DNA of 20,465 nt from JANWJE01 sp044326545 (GTDB taxonomy: Bacteria > Chlamydiota > Chlamydiia > Chlamydiales > Parachlamydiaceae). The notes under the pieces are model-generated. The model worked only from the letters and a program-made list of their open reading frames with translations. It was not told the origin of the DNA and did no database searches. The position numbers and the translations under genes were made by a program. The stretch is taken from assembly GCA_044326545.1 (NCBI GenBank), contig JBIRBM010000033.1, positions 1-20,465 on the forward strand, in the 5' to 3' direction. Of this stretch, positions 13,099 through 20,270 are shown in pieces (within the stretch, counting starts at the first letter, position 1; the number at the start of each line of letters is the position of its first letter).

Positions 13099-15483
13099 GT
13101 GGATGTCGTAGAAAGAAAAGTTGAGAATCAAGTTCAATTTTGGTCTCTGCTAGGCCCTTTTTTTGTCTTATTGTCAATCGCAGTTCTTTTATTTAAGGTC
13201 TCTGCGCACTGGTATTTTCCGGTGAGTGCATTGATTGGTCTTCCTTTGTGCGTGAAATGGAAAATGAAAGGAATGGCGGCAGCACTTGGTTGTCTATTTT
13301 TATTTGCCGGGATCAGTTTTCAAACTTTAGAGCTTGATGACCGCTATTGGCATGTTGGCCTCTCCCTTGCAATGGCTTTCTCCTTTATTGTTCTGACGTT
13401 ATCACTCGAAGAGGTGCAAGGATTAGTTGGAAAACTTCAATTAGAGTCACATAGCCGTTTGGATAATTTTTTGATCCTTGACGAAAAATCTAAAGCTGCA
13501 GAACTTGCATGGTCATTTGAAAAAGAAAAGATTAAAGGGGAAATAGGTGAGTTAACTCTTGAATTAACGCGCACTCAGGAAGATAAACAAAATTTTTATA
13601 AATTAGCGCAACTGGCTAAAGATGAGCTTATTCAAGTCAGAAGCCAGCATGATCAATTGCTCCAAGATCTCCTCTATAAAAAACAGCAGATTGCCCAGCT
13701 TTATGAAAGAGTAGATGAAACTGAGATGACGGTTCAAGAATTTGTCAATTCTGATTCGGAAAAACAAATCCAAACACTCAAAGAGCTCAATCACTCATTA
13801 GAGAGAGAAAAAGAGACGTTTAAAGCTCAAGTCAATGTATTACAGGTGGAGCGGCAAAATTGTCAAAAAGAGCAAGAAGACATTCTAAGTCAATTGCAAG
13901 CGTACCAGTCAAAAGAACACGCCTTATTGGTAGAAAAAGAGCTAGATCATCAACGTTTGGAGCAACAGCAAGCTGAATTTCTTTTATTAAAAAATCAATC
14001 TGATTTGATGATAAATGAAATCGAGAAGTTGCGGCAAACAGAAGCTAAGTCGCGAAACAACATTGAGCAACTGTGTGATTCAGAGCTTCTATATAAGGAA
14101 ATGATTGAGCAATCAGCCCGAAAAATCATCCATTTAGAAGATAAAATTGCTGAGATTGAACAAGAAAAAGAGCGATTAACATCACTTCGAGATGAAATTC
14201 AGGAGAAATATCAGCTCCAACAAGAGGTATATCAAGCACATCTTAACACAATTGAAAAGAAACTAAATGACGAAAAAAGTAAACGAGAAGCTCAGATTAA
14301 AGATGCAGAGCAGCAAATGTTTGAAATACGCCATGGAGAAATGAAAATTCTTCAAGATCGCTATCAAAAAATGCATGATGATCACATGCAAACACAATCT
14401 GATCTGGAAGCGGCCCGCGAATGTTTAGACAAAACTCAGAAAAGAGAAAATGAATGCAGAGAACGAATTGAAAGCTTGAACCAAGAGTTGGAATTAAATA
14501 AACAAAGAGTGGTGGATCTAACGGAGAGAAGGGAAGAAGACGATCAAATTTTCATGAAAAGAATGGAATGTTTGCAAAACGAGTTTGAGTTAGCCCGAAC
14601 GGAATTACTTGAAACTCAAAGCGATTTAATCGCTAAGAATGAAATGGTTGCTTTTATGACATCTAAAATTGATCATCTTGTCGACGATTTAAAAGAGCAA
14701 AAAAATCTATACCAAAACACTTACTCTGATCTGCAAGCAGCCGAGGAATGTTTAGGCAAAACGGATGAAAAAGAGAAAGAAGACAAGAAGCACATTGAAT
14801 ATTTGCGTCAAGAGCTCCAATTAAGTCAGCAAATAGAGCAGGATCTAGCGCAAGGGTATGAACAAAATCATAAAGTTCTGAGGAAAGAAATCGACGTGTT
14901 GCAACAGAATTATCAGGCAGCTCAGAATGAATTAATTGAAACCCAAAGCGATTTAATAGCCAAGAATGAAATGCTTGTGCTTATGCAATCTACAATCGAT
15001 GATCTTGTTGAGGATTTAAAAAAGGAAAAAACTCTCTGTCGAAAATCTATTGAGCATAATGAAAAGCTAGAAGAGGCGAAGTTAGCATTAGAAAAAGTTT
15101 TGCGGCAAACACAAGTAGAGCTGAAAGAATCCAAAGAGCTGCTAGAGCTGCAATCCAAAGAAAAACAATATCATTCAACTGACTCTCTTCATAAGAGCGG
15201 CTCAGAAGCAATGTACAAGCAGTTAAAAAATCAATTTTATGAGAAATGTCAAGTTTTGGATGCCACCCGTCGCGAGCTTTTTTTAGCTAATGAGAAGTTA
15301 TTGCAGCACACCAAAGAATATGAAGAACAACATCTTTATGACCCCTTCATCGATGAGCGAAATTTTCAGCAATATGTGGTCGAATTTGAAAAACAGTGTG
15401 AACAAATGCAGATCAACTATCAAGAAGAAATCGATGATTTAACACAACTGATCGGGGATTTACTCAAACAAATTAAGGAATAG
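13099..15483 (+). CDS. Membrane-anchored long coiled-coil protein of unknown function
   Basis: A 794-residue protein. About four hydrophobic segments lie at roughly residues 14-32, 36-52, 58-76 and 84-102, with the charged turn KWKMKG between two of them. From about residue 130 to the end it is almost entirely charged heptad-type coiled coil rich in E, K, Q and L. Residues 435-652 consist of two tandem 109-residue repeats sharing ETQSDLIAKNEM. It starts with GTG, supported by AAGGA (13086-13090) eight bases upstream. The membrane segments followed by a coiled coil resemble the general layout of chlamydial inclusion-membrane (Inc) and other host-facing proteins. However, Inc proteins usually have a two-segment lobe, so this is only suggestive. 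A structural or division/tethering role is equally possible. It is flanked by palindromes B and C. Confidence 0.8.
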   Translation: MDVVERKVENQVQFWSLLGPFFVLLSIAVLLFKVSAHWYFPVSALIGLPLCVKWKMKGMAAALGCLFLFAGISFQTLELDDRYWHVGLSLAMAFSFIVLTLSLEEVQGLVGKLQLESHSRLDNFLILDEKSKAAELAWSFEKEKIKGEIGELTLELTRTQEDKQNFYKLAQLAKDELIQVRSQHDQLLQDLLYKKQQIAQLYERVDETEMTVQEFVNSDSEKQIQTLKELNHSLEREKETFKAQVNVLQVERQNCQKEQEDILSQLQAYQSKEHALLVEKELDHQRLEQQQAEFLLLKNQSDLMINEIEKLRQTEAKSRNNIEQLCDSELLYKEMIEQSARKIIHLEDKIAEIEQEKERLTSLRDEIQEKYQLQQEVYQAHLNTIEKKLNDEKSKREAQIKDAEQQMFEIRHGEMKILQDRYQKMHDDHMQTQSDLEAARECLDKTQKRENECRERIESLNQELELNKQRVVDLTERREEDDQIFMKRMECLQNEFELARTELLETQSDLIAKNEMVAFMTSKIDHLVDDLKEQKNLYQNTYSDLQAAEECLGKTDEKEKEDKKHIEYLRQELQLSQQIEQDLAQGYEQNHKVLRKEIDVLQQNYQAAQNELIETQSDLIAKNEMLVLMQSTIDDLVEDLKKEKTLCRKSIEHNEKLEEAKLALEKVLRQTQVELKESKELLELQSKEKQYHSTDSLHKSGSEAMYKQLKNQFYEKCQVLDATRRELFLANEKLLQHTKEYEEQHLYDPFIDERNFQQYVVEFEKQCEQMQINYQEEIDDLTQLIGDLLKQIKE
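14401..15054 (+). repeat. Internal tandem duplication (2 x 327 bp) in the coiled-coil gene
   Basis: Unit 1 (14401-14727) starts DLEAARECLDKT and unit 2 (14728-15054) starts DLQAAEECLGKT. Two independent anchors (the unit starts and the GAAAC(T/C)CAAAGCGATTTAAT blocks at 14611 and 14938) give the same 327-base period, so 109 residues. The ETQSDLIAKNEM and DDLVEDLK-type blocks are well kept and the stretches between are diverged, so this is an old in-frame duplication. Confidence 0.85.
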
Positions 15484-15517
15484 TCAGGAATTGACAAAAC
15501 CTTTTTTATTTTAACAC

Positions 15518-15791
15518 ACTCACCTTACGGAGTAAGAGGACGATTTGAGTTGAGCCAAAGCCCCTGAGTTAAAACCCACATTCCGCTAGTGGGCTATTTT
15601 TGATTCGAATTTATCGTTGTTTCAGCTGGATTTGCAAATTTTGCGACAATATTGAATGAAATATTGTTCAAAATTTGTCAAATTCAGATCAAAAATCGAG
15701 AAATCGAAGAAAAAACAGCCCACTAGCGGAATGTGGGTTAAAAGCTTTGCGTTCAGATCAAATAGCGCCTTTGCTTCGTGGCGTCAGTTAA
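15518..15791. repeat. About 274-bp imperfect palindrome, family 1, copy C (long form)
   Basis: The left end ACTCACCTTACGGAG (15518) and the right end, read from the other strand, AACTGACGCCACGAAG are related to copy B. Inner arms AACCCACATTCCGCTAGTGG (15573 on; 23 bp in all, to 15595) and their complement at 15717-15739 are perfect. The innermost CAATATT/AATATTG pair (15647-15653 and 15660-15666) marks the centre near 15656. All three pairs share this centre within a few bases, so it is one long palindrome. It fills the gap between the coiled-coil gene and the MFS gene (15484-15809), which holds no other gene. Confidence 0.88.
15575..15601 (+). terminator. Terminator-like hairpin in palindrome C
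   Basis: CCCAC (15575-15579), loop ATTCCGCTA and GTGGG (15589-15593) are followed by CTA and five T (15597-15601), placed 90 bases after the coiled-coil stop. The mirror-image arm (15717-15739) gives the same hairpin followed by a T-run on the minus strand, so the element carries two facing terminators. Confidence 0.5.
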
Positions 15792-15809
15792 CAAAGAGTT
15801 TAAGCACTA

Positions 15810-17036
15810 ATGTTTTTGATTGTAAATAAATTGCGTTTTGTTTTAGCGGTGGAGCTTATCGCCTATTTTTTTGCCGCTCCTTACATCATTCTTCTAGGCT
15901 TAGACGAAAATCGGGGGTTGTTAGATCAAACAGTCTCAATGAATTATCGAATTTGGGCCTATGCACTACTGGTTGGCATCTACCCATTTTTACTTATGAT
16001 TATCTCTCCTTGTATTGGACGGCAGCTTGATCAAAGAACGTCTAAAGTGTCGATTTTACGTAAAATTCATCTTGCCAATAGTAGCTGTTATATGCTTCTA
16101 GCGTTATCTAGTTGGTTACATAGCTATCCACTAGCGATTTTTTCTCTGTGTATTCCTGGGGTAGTAGGATGTGCTTCGCCGGTTGGAAAGTCTCTTATTG
16201 CGACTGTGACAAAACCAGAGGCTCGTGTCCAAGAATTTGCGAAGTTGGCTTTTATTAAAGGAATCGCAAAACTTATTATCCCCCTTATTGGAGCGTTTAT
16301 TTTTAAGGTGTTACTTAATGAAAGCAGCTACGAACTCTTGTTTGTGTTTTCGAGTTTACTTTCTTTTAGTTGTTTTCTCTATAGTTTTACATTTCCGAAT
16401 TTTAGTTTTTCAGGTGACACTTCTGTTGTGAAGTGTGATTCCCATCCAAGTCCAACGCTAAAACTCCTCCGCTTACTTGTACGAAAAAACTATCCATTAC
16501 TTTTTACTTTTGTTTTGCTAATTACCGGCTATTCGGTTTTTATCAAATTTTCTCCCTTTGTTCTATTTGAACAACTAGGCCACAACCCCTCCATTGTCAA
16601 TTATTTTGCTTCATTAGTCGGATTGGCTTACTCATTAAACCAAATTGTCATCGTCCGTTTTGCAGATCAGATCAAACAATTTATGGGAGGTGTTTTTGTT
16701 TTGTTGTGTAGCACAACGCTCCTTCTTTGCTTTATAGGTCAAGGACCTTTTTGGTTTTTATGTTTTTTCGCAGTGTTGTTTTGTTACTCAGTATTGAACA
16801 CGTGTATTGAAGCGCGCTTATCGCTACAGGGGATATCATCGAGCCAAGGAACGGTTCAGGGACTTCTGTACAGTTTAGAAAACTGGGGGTATATTATAGC
16901 CCCATTGATAGGGTCATTTGTGGCCAGTTTTTCAACTCTCTCTCCCCTTTATTTCGTGATGATTTTGGTCATAATGGCTGGTTTCTTTTTTATCTATTCA
17001 CAACGCTTTTACAGCAGATTAAAGTGTGAGACTTAG
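15810..17036 (+). CDS. Major facilitator superfamily transporter
   Basis: A 408-residue, strongly hydrophobic inner-membrane protein with about 12 predicted transmembrane segments, the usual MFS number and length. After the second segment the loop GRQLDQRTSKVSILRK resembles MFS motif A (G-x-x-x-D-R/Q-x-x-x-R). A central cytoplasmic loop (about residues 205-225, containing the cysteine and SHPSPTLK stretch) separates the two six-helix halves. The substrate cannot be read from the sequence. Intracellular chlamydiae use several MFS carriers for host metabolites, which would fit. The ATG follows palindrome C by about 20 bases and has only a weak AAAGAG upstream. It is convergent with map. Confidence 0.82.
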   Translation: MFLIVNKLRFVLAVELIAYFFAAPYIILLGLDENRGLLDQTVSMNYRIWAYALLVGIYPFLLMIISPCIGRQLDQRTSKVSILRKIHLANSSCYMLLALSSWLHSYPLAIFSLCIPGVVGCASPVGKSLIATVTKPEARVQEFAKLAFIKGIAKLIIPLIGAFIFKVLLNESSYELLFVFSSLLSFSCFLYSFTFPNFSFSGDTSVVKCDSHPSPTLKLLRLLVRKNYPLLFTFVLLITGYSVFIKFSPFVLFEQLGHNPSIVNYFASLVGLAYSLNQIVIVRFADQIKQFMGGVFVLLCSTTLLLCFIGQGPFWFLCFFAVLFCYSVLNTCIEARLSLQGISSSQGTVQGLLYSLENWGYIIAPLIGSFVASFSTLSPLYFVMILVIMAGFFFIYSQRFYSRLKCET

Positions 17037-17051
17037 TCGGTGTATTCCAAC

Positions 17052-17088
17052 TCTCACAGCTTCTTCGAAGGTTTCTTTATGTGTGAGA
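17052..17088. terminator. Hairpin between the convergent MFS and map genes
   Basis: TCTCACA (17052-17058) and TGTGAGA (17082-17088) pair perfectly over 7 bp with a 23-base loop that contains CTTCTTCGAAG. It lies 16 bases after the MFS stop and 39 bases before the map stop. The same GTGTGAGA also occurs at the end of the MFS coding region (17022-17029). No clean T-run follows, so a two-way termination role is only a suggestion. A run of seven G lies at 17111-17117. Confidence 0.35.
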
Positions 17089-17126
17089 CGCAAAGCCAAG
17101 CGAAGTGATGGGGGGGCGCCTTTCTT

Positions 17127-18020
17127 TTATCGTGTCCAATTTGTCAGAATTTCGTGACCCTCCTCAGTAATTAATACGGTGTGCTCCCATTGTGCACTAG
17201 GCCGGCCATCTTTTGTTCTTGCTGTCCACATGTCTTTGCTATCAATCACCGCTTGCCTAGCGCCTGCATTAATCATGGGTTCAATAGTAAAAATCATCCC
17301 GGGGACCAGGGGGATATCGTTATGGTTGCGGTAGTGAGCGACCTGGGGTGCCTCATGGAATTCAATGCCGATCCCATGTCCGACAAACTGATTGACAACC
17401 GAGCATCCATGCAAATTTGCATAAGTCTCAATCGTTTCACCAATTTGAGAGAGACAAATAGTGGGTTTTAAAATGGCAATTGATCGCATAAGGCTTGTGT
17501 AAGCCACCTCCACAACAAGTTCTCGCTCAGGGGTTGTTTTCCCGATGATCACCATTCGGCTGCAATCTCCATAATAACCATCTAAAATACACGTCACATC
17601 AATATTGACAATATCTCCTTCTAATAAAGGGATGTCATTTGGGATTCCATGACAGATGACATCATTAACAGAAGTACAAATGCTTTTGGGGAAAGGAGGA
17701 GATCCGTAGTCTAAAGGAGCTGGAATAGCCCCGGCTTCCAAGTGCAGTCGGTGAGCAAAATTGTTTAGTTCTTCCGTTGTGACTCCCGCCTTAGCTTTTG
17801 CGCAGGTAGCATCTAAAATTTTGGAAGCCAACTGGCAAGAAGCGCGTATTTTTTGAATATCTTTGCTGTCTTTTAATAAAATCCCGTATTCTTGATAATA
17901 CTGTCGCTTAATATTGGCTCTTGAGAGAGAGGAAGGGTGAAGAGGAGCCGGCTGTGGATGATGACATTTTTTCCATTTTTCTTGACTGCCGCACCAACAA
18001 GGATCATTACGTCCAATCAT
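17127..18020 (-). CDS. map: Type I methionine aminopeptidase with N-terminal SEC-C zinc motif
   Basis: Removes the initiator methionine from nascent proteins. Residues 1-21 (NDPCWCG then KKCHH) form a SEC-C metal-binding motif (C8, C10, C19, H20/H21), thought to bind zinc and help ribosome docking. This extension is a feature I associate with chlamydial and some other bacterial Map proteins. The pita-bread catalytic domain follows with all expected residues: H124 (VICHGIP), D141 (VNIDVT), D152 (GDCSRM), H215 (GHGIG), H222 (FHEAP), E247 (TIEPM) and E279 (WEHT). At 297 residues it has the usual domain plus the extension. The ATG is fixed by the SEC-C motif. It is transcribed towards the MFS gene. 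Confidence 0.95.
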   Translation of the reverse strand: MIGRNDPCWCGSQEKWKKCHHPQPAPLHPSSLSRANIKRQYYQEYGILLKDSKDIQKIRASCQLASKILDATCAKAKAGVTTEELNNFAHRLHLEAGAIPAPLDYGSPPFPKSICTSVNDVICHGIPNDIPLLEGDIVNIDVTCILDGYYGDCSRMVIIGKTTPERELVVEVAYTSLMRSIAILKPTICLSQIGETIETYANLHGCSVVNQFVGHGIGIEFHEAPQVAHYRNHNDIPLVPGMIFTIEPMINAGARQAVIDSKDMWTARTKDGRPSAQWEHTVLITEEGHEILTNWTR

Positions 18021-18030
18021 ACTATCTCCA

Positions 18031-18144
18031 ATGTTTAATAAGAAAAAAGTTTATCAGGATTGGTTTTTAATGGGAATTCTATTGATCGTTGCATCACCAT
18101 TCATCTTATTGGCTTATCCTAAAAACCTGTGCTTTTTCAGGTGA
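18031..18144 (+). CDS. Possible 37-residue single-span membrane peptide
   Basis: An ATG at 18031 opens a 37-codon frame ending TGA at 18142. It reads MFNKKKVYQDW, then a hydrophobic stretch FLMGILLIVASPFILLAYP, then KNLCFFR. This basic-hydrophobic-basic pattern suits a small membrane peptide. Against it, no Shine-Dalgarno precedes the ATG, and the frame sits where the map promoter should be (map starts at 18020 on the other strand). It could be chance in AT-rich DNA. From 18145 to 18307 I see no gene, only an imperfect palindrome around CTTTCTGCAGAATTACTGCAAAG. Confidence 0.25.
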   Translation: MFNKKKVYQDWFLMGILLIVASPFILLAYPKNLCFFR

Positions 18145-18307
18145 GTTAAAATTAGAGAAATTTGCTATTGGCTTGAAAACGCTGATTCGCTAAACTTTCT
18201 GCAGAATTACTGCAAAGTATGATCAAATGTCTTTGCTCCTATACATTGCAATTTTAGAGCCCGCCTGGAAATTGAAGGCGAATTAGCCCTAACAAGTCGT
18301 GAAGATT

Positions 18308-18985
18308 ATGAAGCCCGCAGATCTAAAGTCTCCTTTTAAATGGAATGAACGCCATGTTCTTGTCGAAGATCATGTTTGGTATGTTCCGGACCTATATGAT
18401 GATTTTGAAAGTTTTTCATTTCCTGGTTGGAAGAGTCCTCTGTTTTTTGATCAAGATAAGCCAATATGTGTTGAATACTGTAGCGGAAACGGCGCTTGGA
18501 TTGAGGCCAGAGCTCAGATCGAGCCTCATTATAATTGGGTGGCGATCGAGCGTAAATTTGTCCGAGTGAGAAAAATTTGGTCAAAAATTAAAAATGGCCA
18601 ACTTCCCAATCTTCTTGCTGTTTGCGCAGAAGGTTATCAAGTCACACGGCGCTACATTCCGACAGAAAGTGTTCATGCCGTCTTCATAAATTTTCCAGAT
18701 CCATGGCCCAAAAGTCGACACGCAAAACATCGAATTGTTCAAGTTCCTTTTATTCAAGAAATTTATCGTATTTTAGAGCCTTCTGGATCGTTAACTTTGG
18801 TCACTGATGATGAAGAATACTCCAAAGAAATGATCAATGTGCTCTTTCAAATCTCCGGTTTTCAACCTCTTTTTCCCTCTCCTTATTATGTCCATGAATA
18901 CCCTTCTTATGGCACGTCATATTTTGAAGATTTATGGAGAAAAAAAGGAAAAAAAATTTTTTACCATACTTTTATACGCAAATAA
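18308..18985 (+). CDS. trmB: tRNA (guanine-N7-)-methyltransferase
   Basis: Methylates guanine 46 of the tRNA variable loop using S-adenosylmethionine. From the ATG at 18308 the protein is 225 residues and begins MKPADLKSPFKWNERH, which resembles chlamydial TrmB N-termini. An in-frame GTG three codons earlier (18299) is less likely. The SAM site is VEYCSGNGAWIEA, where the usual E-x-G-x-G-x-G has Cys/Ser in the first glycine region. It is followed by WVAIERKFVRVRKIW, the family hallmark NFPDPWPKSRHAKHR and VTDDEEYSKEM. A C-terminal TSYFE (TxxE-type) motif is present. It diverges from map across a 290-base gap and is followed 18 bases later by hairpin E. Confidence 0.93.
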   Translation: MKPADLKSPFKWNERHVLVEDHVWYVPDLYDDFESFSFPGWKSPLFFDQDKPICVEYCSGNGAWIEARAQIEPHYNWVAIERKFVRVRKIWSKIKNGQLPNLLAVCAEGYQVTRRYIPTESVHAVFINFPDPWPKSRHAKHRIVQVPFIQEIYRILEPSGSLTLVTDDEEYSKEMINVLFQISGFQPLFPSPYYVHEYPSYGTSYFEDLWRKKGKKIFYHTFIRK

Positions 18986-19003
18986 ACCAAAAATGCTTCT
19001 TAT

Positions 19004-19053
19004 AAAACTCACGTTACGCCCCCTCTGACTCTTGGGTGCGTAACGTGAGTTTT
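19004..19053. terminator. Perfect 16-bp hairpin after trmB (family 1, copy E), two-way terminator-like
   Basis: AAAACTCACGTTACGC (19004-19019) and GCGTAACGTGAGTTTT (19038-19053) are exact complements with an 18-base loop. The A-tract on one side and T-tract on the other are typical of bidirectional intrinsic terminators. The sequence ACTCACGTTACGC(A/C)CC clearly resembles the ends of copies A-D, so it is also the shortest member of that repeat family. It lies 18 bases after the trmB stop. Confidence 0.65.
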
Positions 19054-19096
19054 AAAAGGGGGATCGTCGCTTTAACAACAACAAAAGTTAAACAAT

Positions 19097-20197
19097 ATGA
19101 GTAAACACGATCGTCATCAAAACGAAGAGTTAGATGAAGAATTTATAGAAGAGCCTGAAAGATCTCCTCCTATTATCTATGAAGGAATGTATCAAGAATC
19201 AATACCAATTGGTTTTGATACAGTGACAATTCATTTGGATGGAAGGATGCGATCAAGTCTTGATTGGAAGATAGCATGCCGGCAAGCCTCTCAAGCAATT
19301 CAAAAAGGATACAACCTTATCTGGGATATTGAGCTAGGGCTTTTTAGTGATTTAACTCAACCTCTAGGTCATCAAGGACAATTTCTTTCTTTAGCTCTTG
19401 CTCTGGAGCATTTCCGCGACACAGTCTGGAAAGAGTTTAAATTTTTTACAATAGGATTGATCCTATTTAGGGGACAAGCTGATTTTTCTCAAGAGTTGCA
19501 ATGGAATCAAGATTTAGAGGACAACTTACGAAAATGGTTTGAAGAGCTCAATGTCCCTCATTTTGCAAATTTAAATTTAGCTCAGATTAAACAGGATGAC
19601 GAGGGGTGTCAGCTTGCTCGGCTTTATTGTCGAGATGTTGCAGTTGAATATTTAACTCTTCTAGCTTCCCGTTTACCTGATTCACTCCCTGTTTATTTGT
19701 TTTTAGATGTCACCCATTTTCCCTCATCTCTCTTAATGGAGATGCAACTATTGAATTCTGAACGATTTGAAAATTTAAAACTTGGTTTCCGTGGTGGGCG
19801 CCTTCCGTTTAATGGAATTGGTTGGGGGAATCCAACTTCTTACGGTTATAGTGGTCATGCATTTAGCTCTTTGCCCGAATTTCAAAAAATATTGGTTGGA
19901 TTCTGTGTCCCTCCGATTCAGTTTTATCGTTCGCTCCACTATGATGGATTTGAGGAAGGCGTTCGTCGTTTGCAGGAAAGATCAATTCCTTTTAAGTTGA
20001 TCGCAGAGAGTCAATTGACGTCCCAATGGGATGGTTTAGATGCTTTATTTTTTTGCCCAAACGGCTTAAGTCAGCAAGGAAAACGAAAGTTGCAAGGGTT
20101 TTGCGCTGCGGGAGGAACAGCTGTTTCTATGGGTGATCTTATTGGTTTATCTCATGAAATGAGTCTGGATGAATGGTTGACGAGCCATCAATTCTAA
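19097..20197 (+). CDS. Uncharacterised protein with a possible glutamine amidotransferase-like C-terminal domain
   Basis: A 366-residue soluble protein that I do not recognise by name. It has an acidic N-terminus (NEELDEEFIEEPE) without signal peptide. Residues about 40-240 alternate beta strands and helices (for example TVTIHLDGRM, GYNLIWDIELG, FFTIGLILF, VYLFLDVTHF, LKLGFRGGRL), compatible with a TIM-barrel-like fold. The last roughly 90 residues (IPFKLIAESQL, then DGLDALFFCPNGLSQQGKRK, then a GFCAAGGTAV stretch) resemble the class I GATase-like domain of some glycoside hydrolases. No catalytic Cys-His-Glu triad is obvious. This is fold-level inference only. No Shine-Dalgarno precedes the ATG. 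It lies downstream of trmB on the same strand, separated by hairpin E. I suspect a chlamydia-restricted family. Confidence 0.75.
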   Translation: MSKHDRHQNEELDEEFIEEPERSPPIIYEGMYQESIPIGFDTVTIHLDGRMRSSLDWKIACRQASQAIQKGYNLIWDIELGLFSDLTQPLGHQGQFLSLALALEHFRDTVWKEFKFFTIGLILFRGQADFSQELQWNQDLEDNLRKWFEELNVPHFANLNLAQIKQDDEGCQLARLYCRDVAVEYLTLLASRLPDSLPVYLFLDVTHFPSSLLMEMQLLNSERFENLKLGFRGGRLPFNGIGWGNPTSYGYSGHAFSSLPEFQKILVGFCVPPIQFYRSLHYDGFEEGVRRLQERSIPFKLIAESQLTSQWDGLDALFFCPNGLSQQGKRKLQGFCAAGGTAVSMGDLIGLSHEMSLDEWLTSHQF

Positions 20198-20203
20198 CGA
20201 TTG

Positions 20204-20270
20204 ACTCACCTTAGGCACCAGGAGAGCTTTCGCTTTAGCGCAAATAGCGGTCGTGGTGCGTAAGGTGAGT
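20204..20270. repeat. 67-bp palindromic element, family 1, copy D
   Basis: The left arm ACTCACCTTAGGCACCA (20204-20220) and right arm TGGTGCGTAAGGTGAGT (20254-20270) pair over 17 bp with one mismatch. The interior holds a further CGCTTTAGCG dyad. It starts 6 bases after the stop of the 366-residue protein. The left end is shared over 22 bases with copy A at 5808. The right end, read from the other strand (CGCTATTTG), matches the right end of copy C. No T-run follows directly. Confidence 0.88.

Noticed and set aside
15518..15791. A structured RNA gene or riboswitch
   Set aside because: The symmetry runs from end to end and the ends are shared with other intergenic repeats, which fits a palindromic element better than a riboswitch. 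A role as RNA is not excluded.
17111..17117. Run of seven G as a phase-variation tract
   Set aside because: It lies between the convergent MFS and map genes, outside any coding region and away from their promoters, so slippage would have no evident effect.
5808..20270. CRISPR array made of the repeated palindromes
   Set aside because: The copies are kilobases apart, vary in length and have no regular spacers or cas genes.
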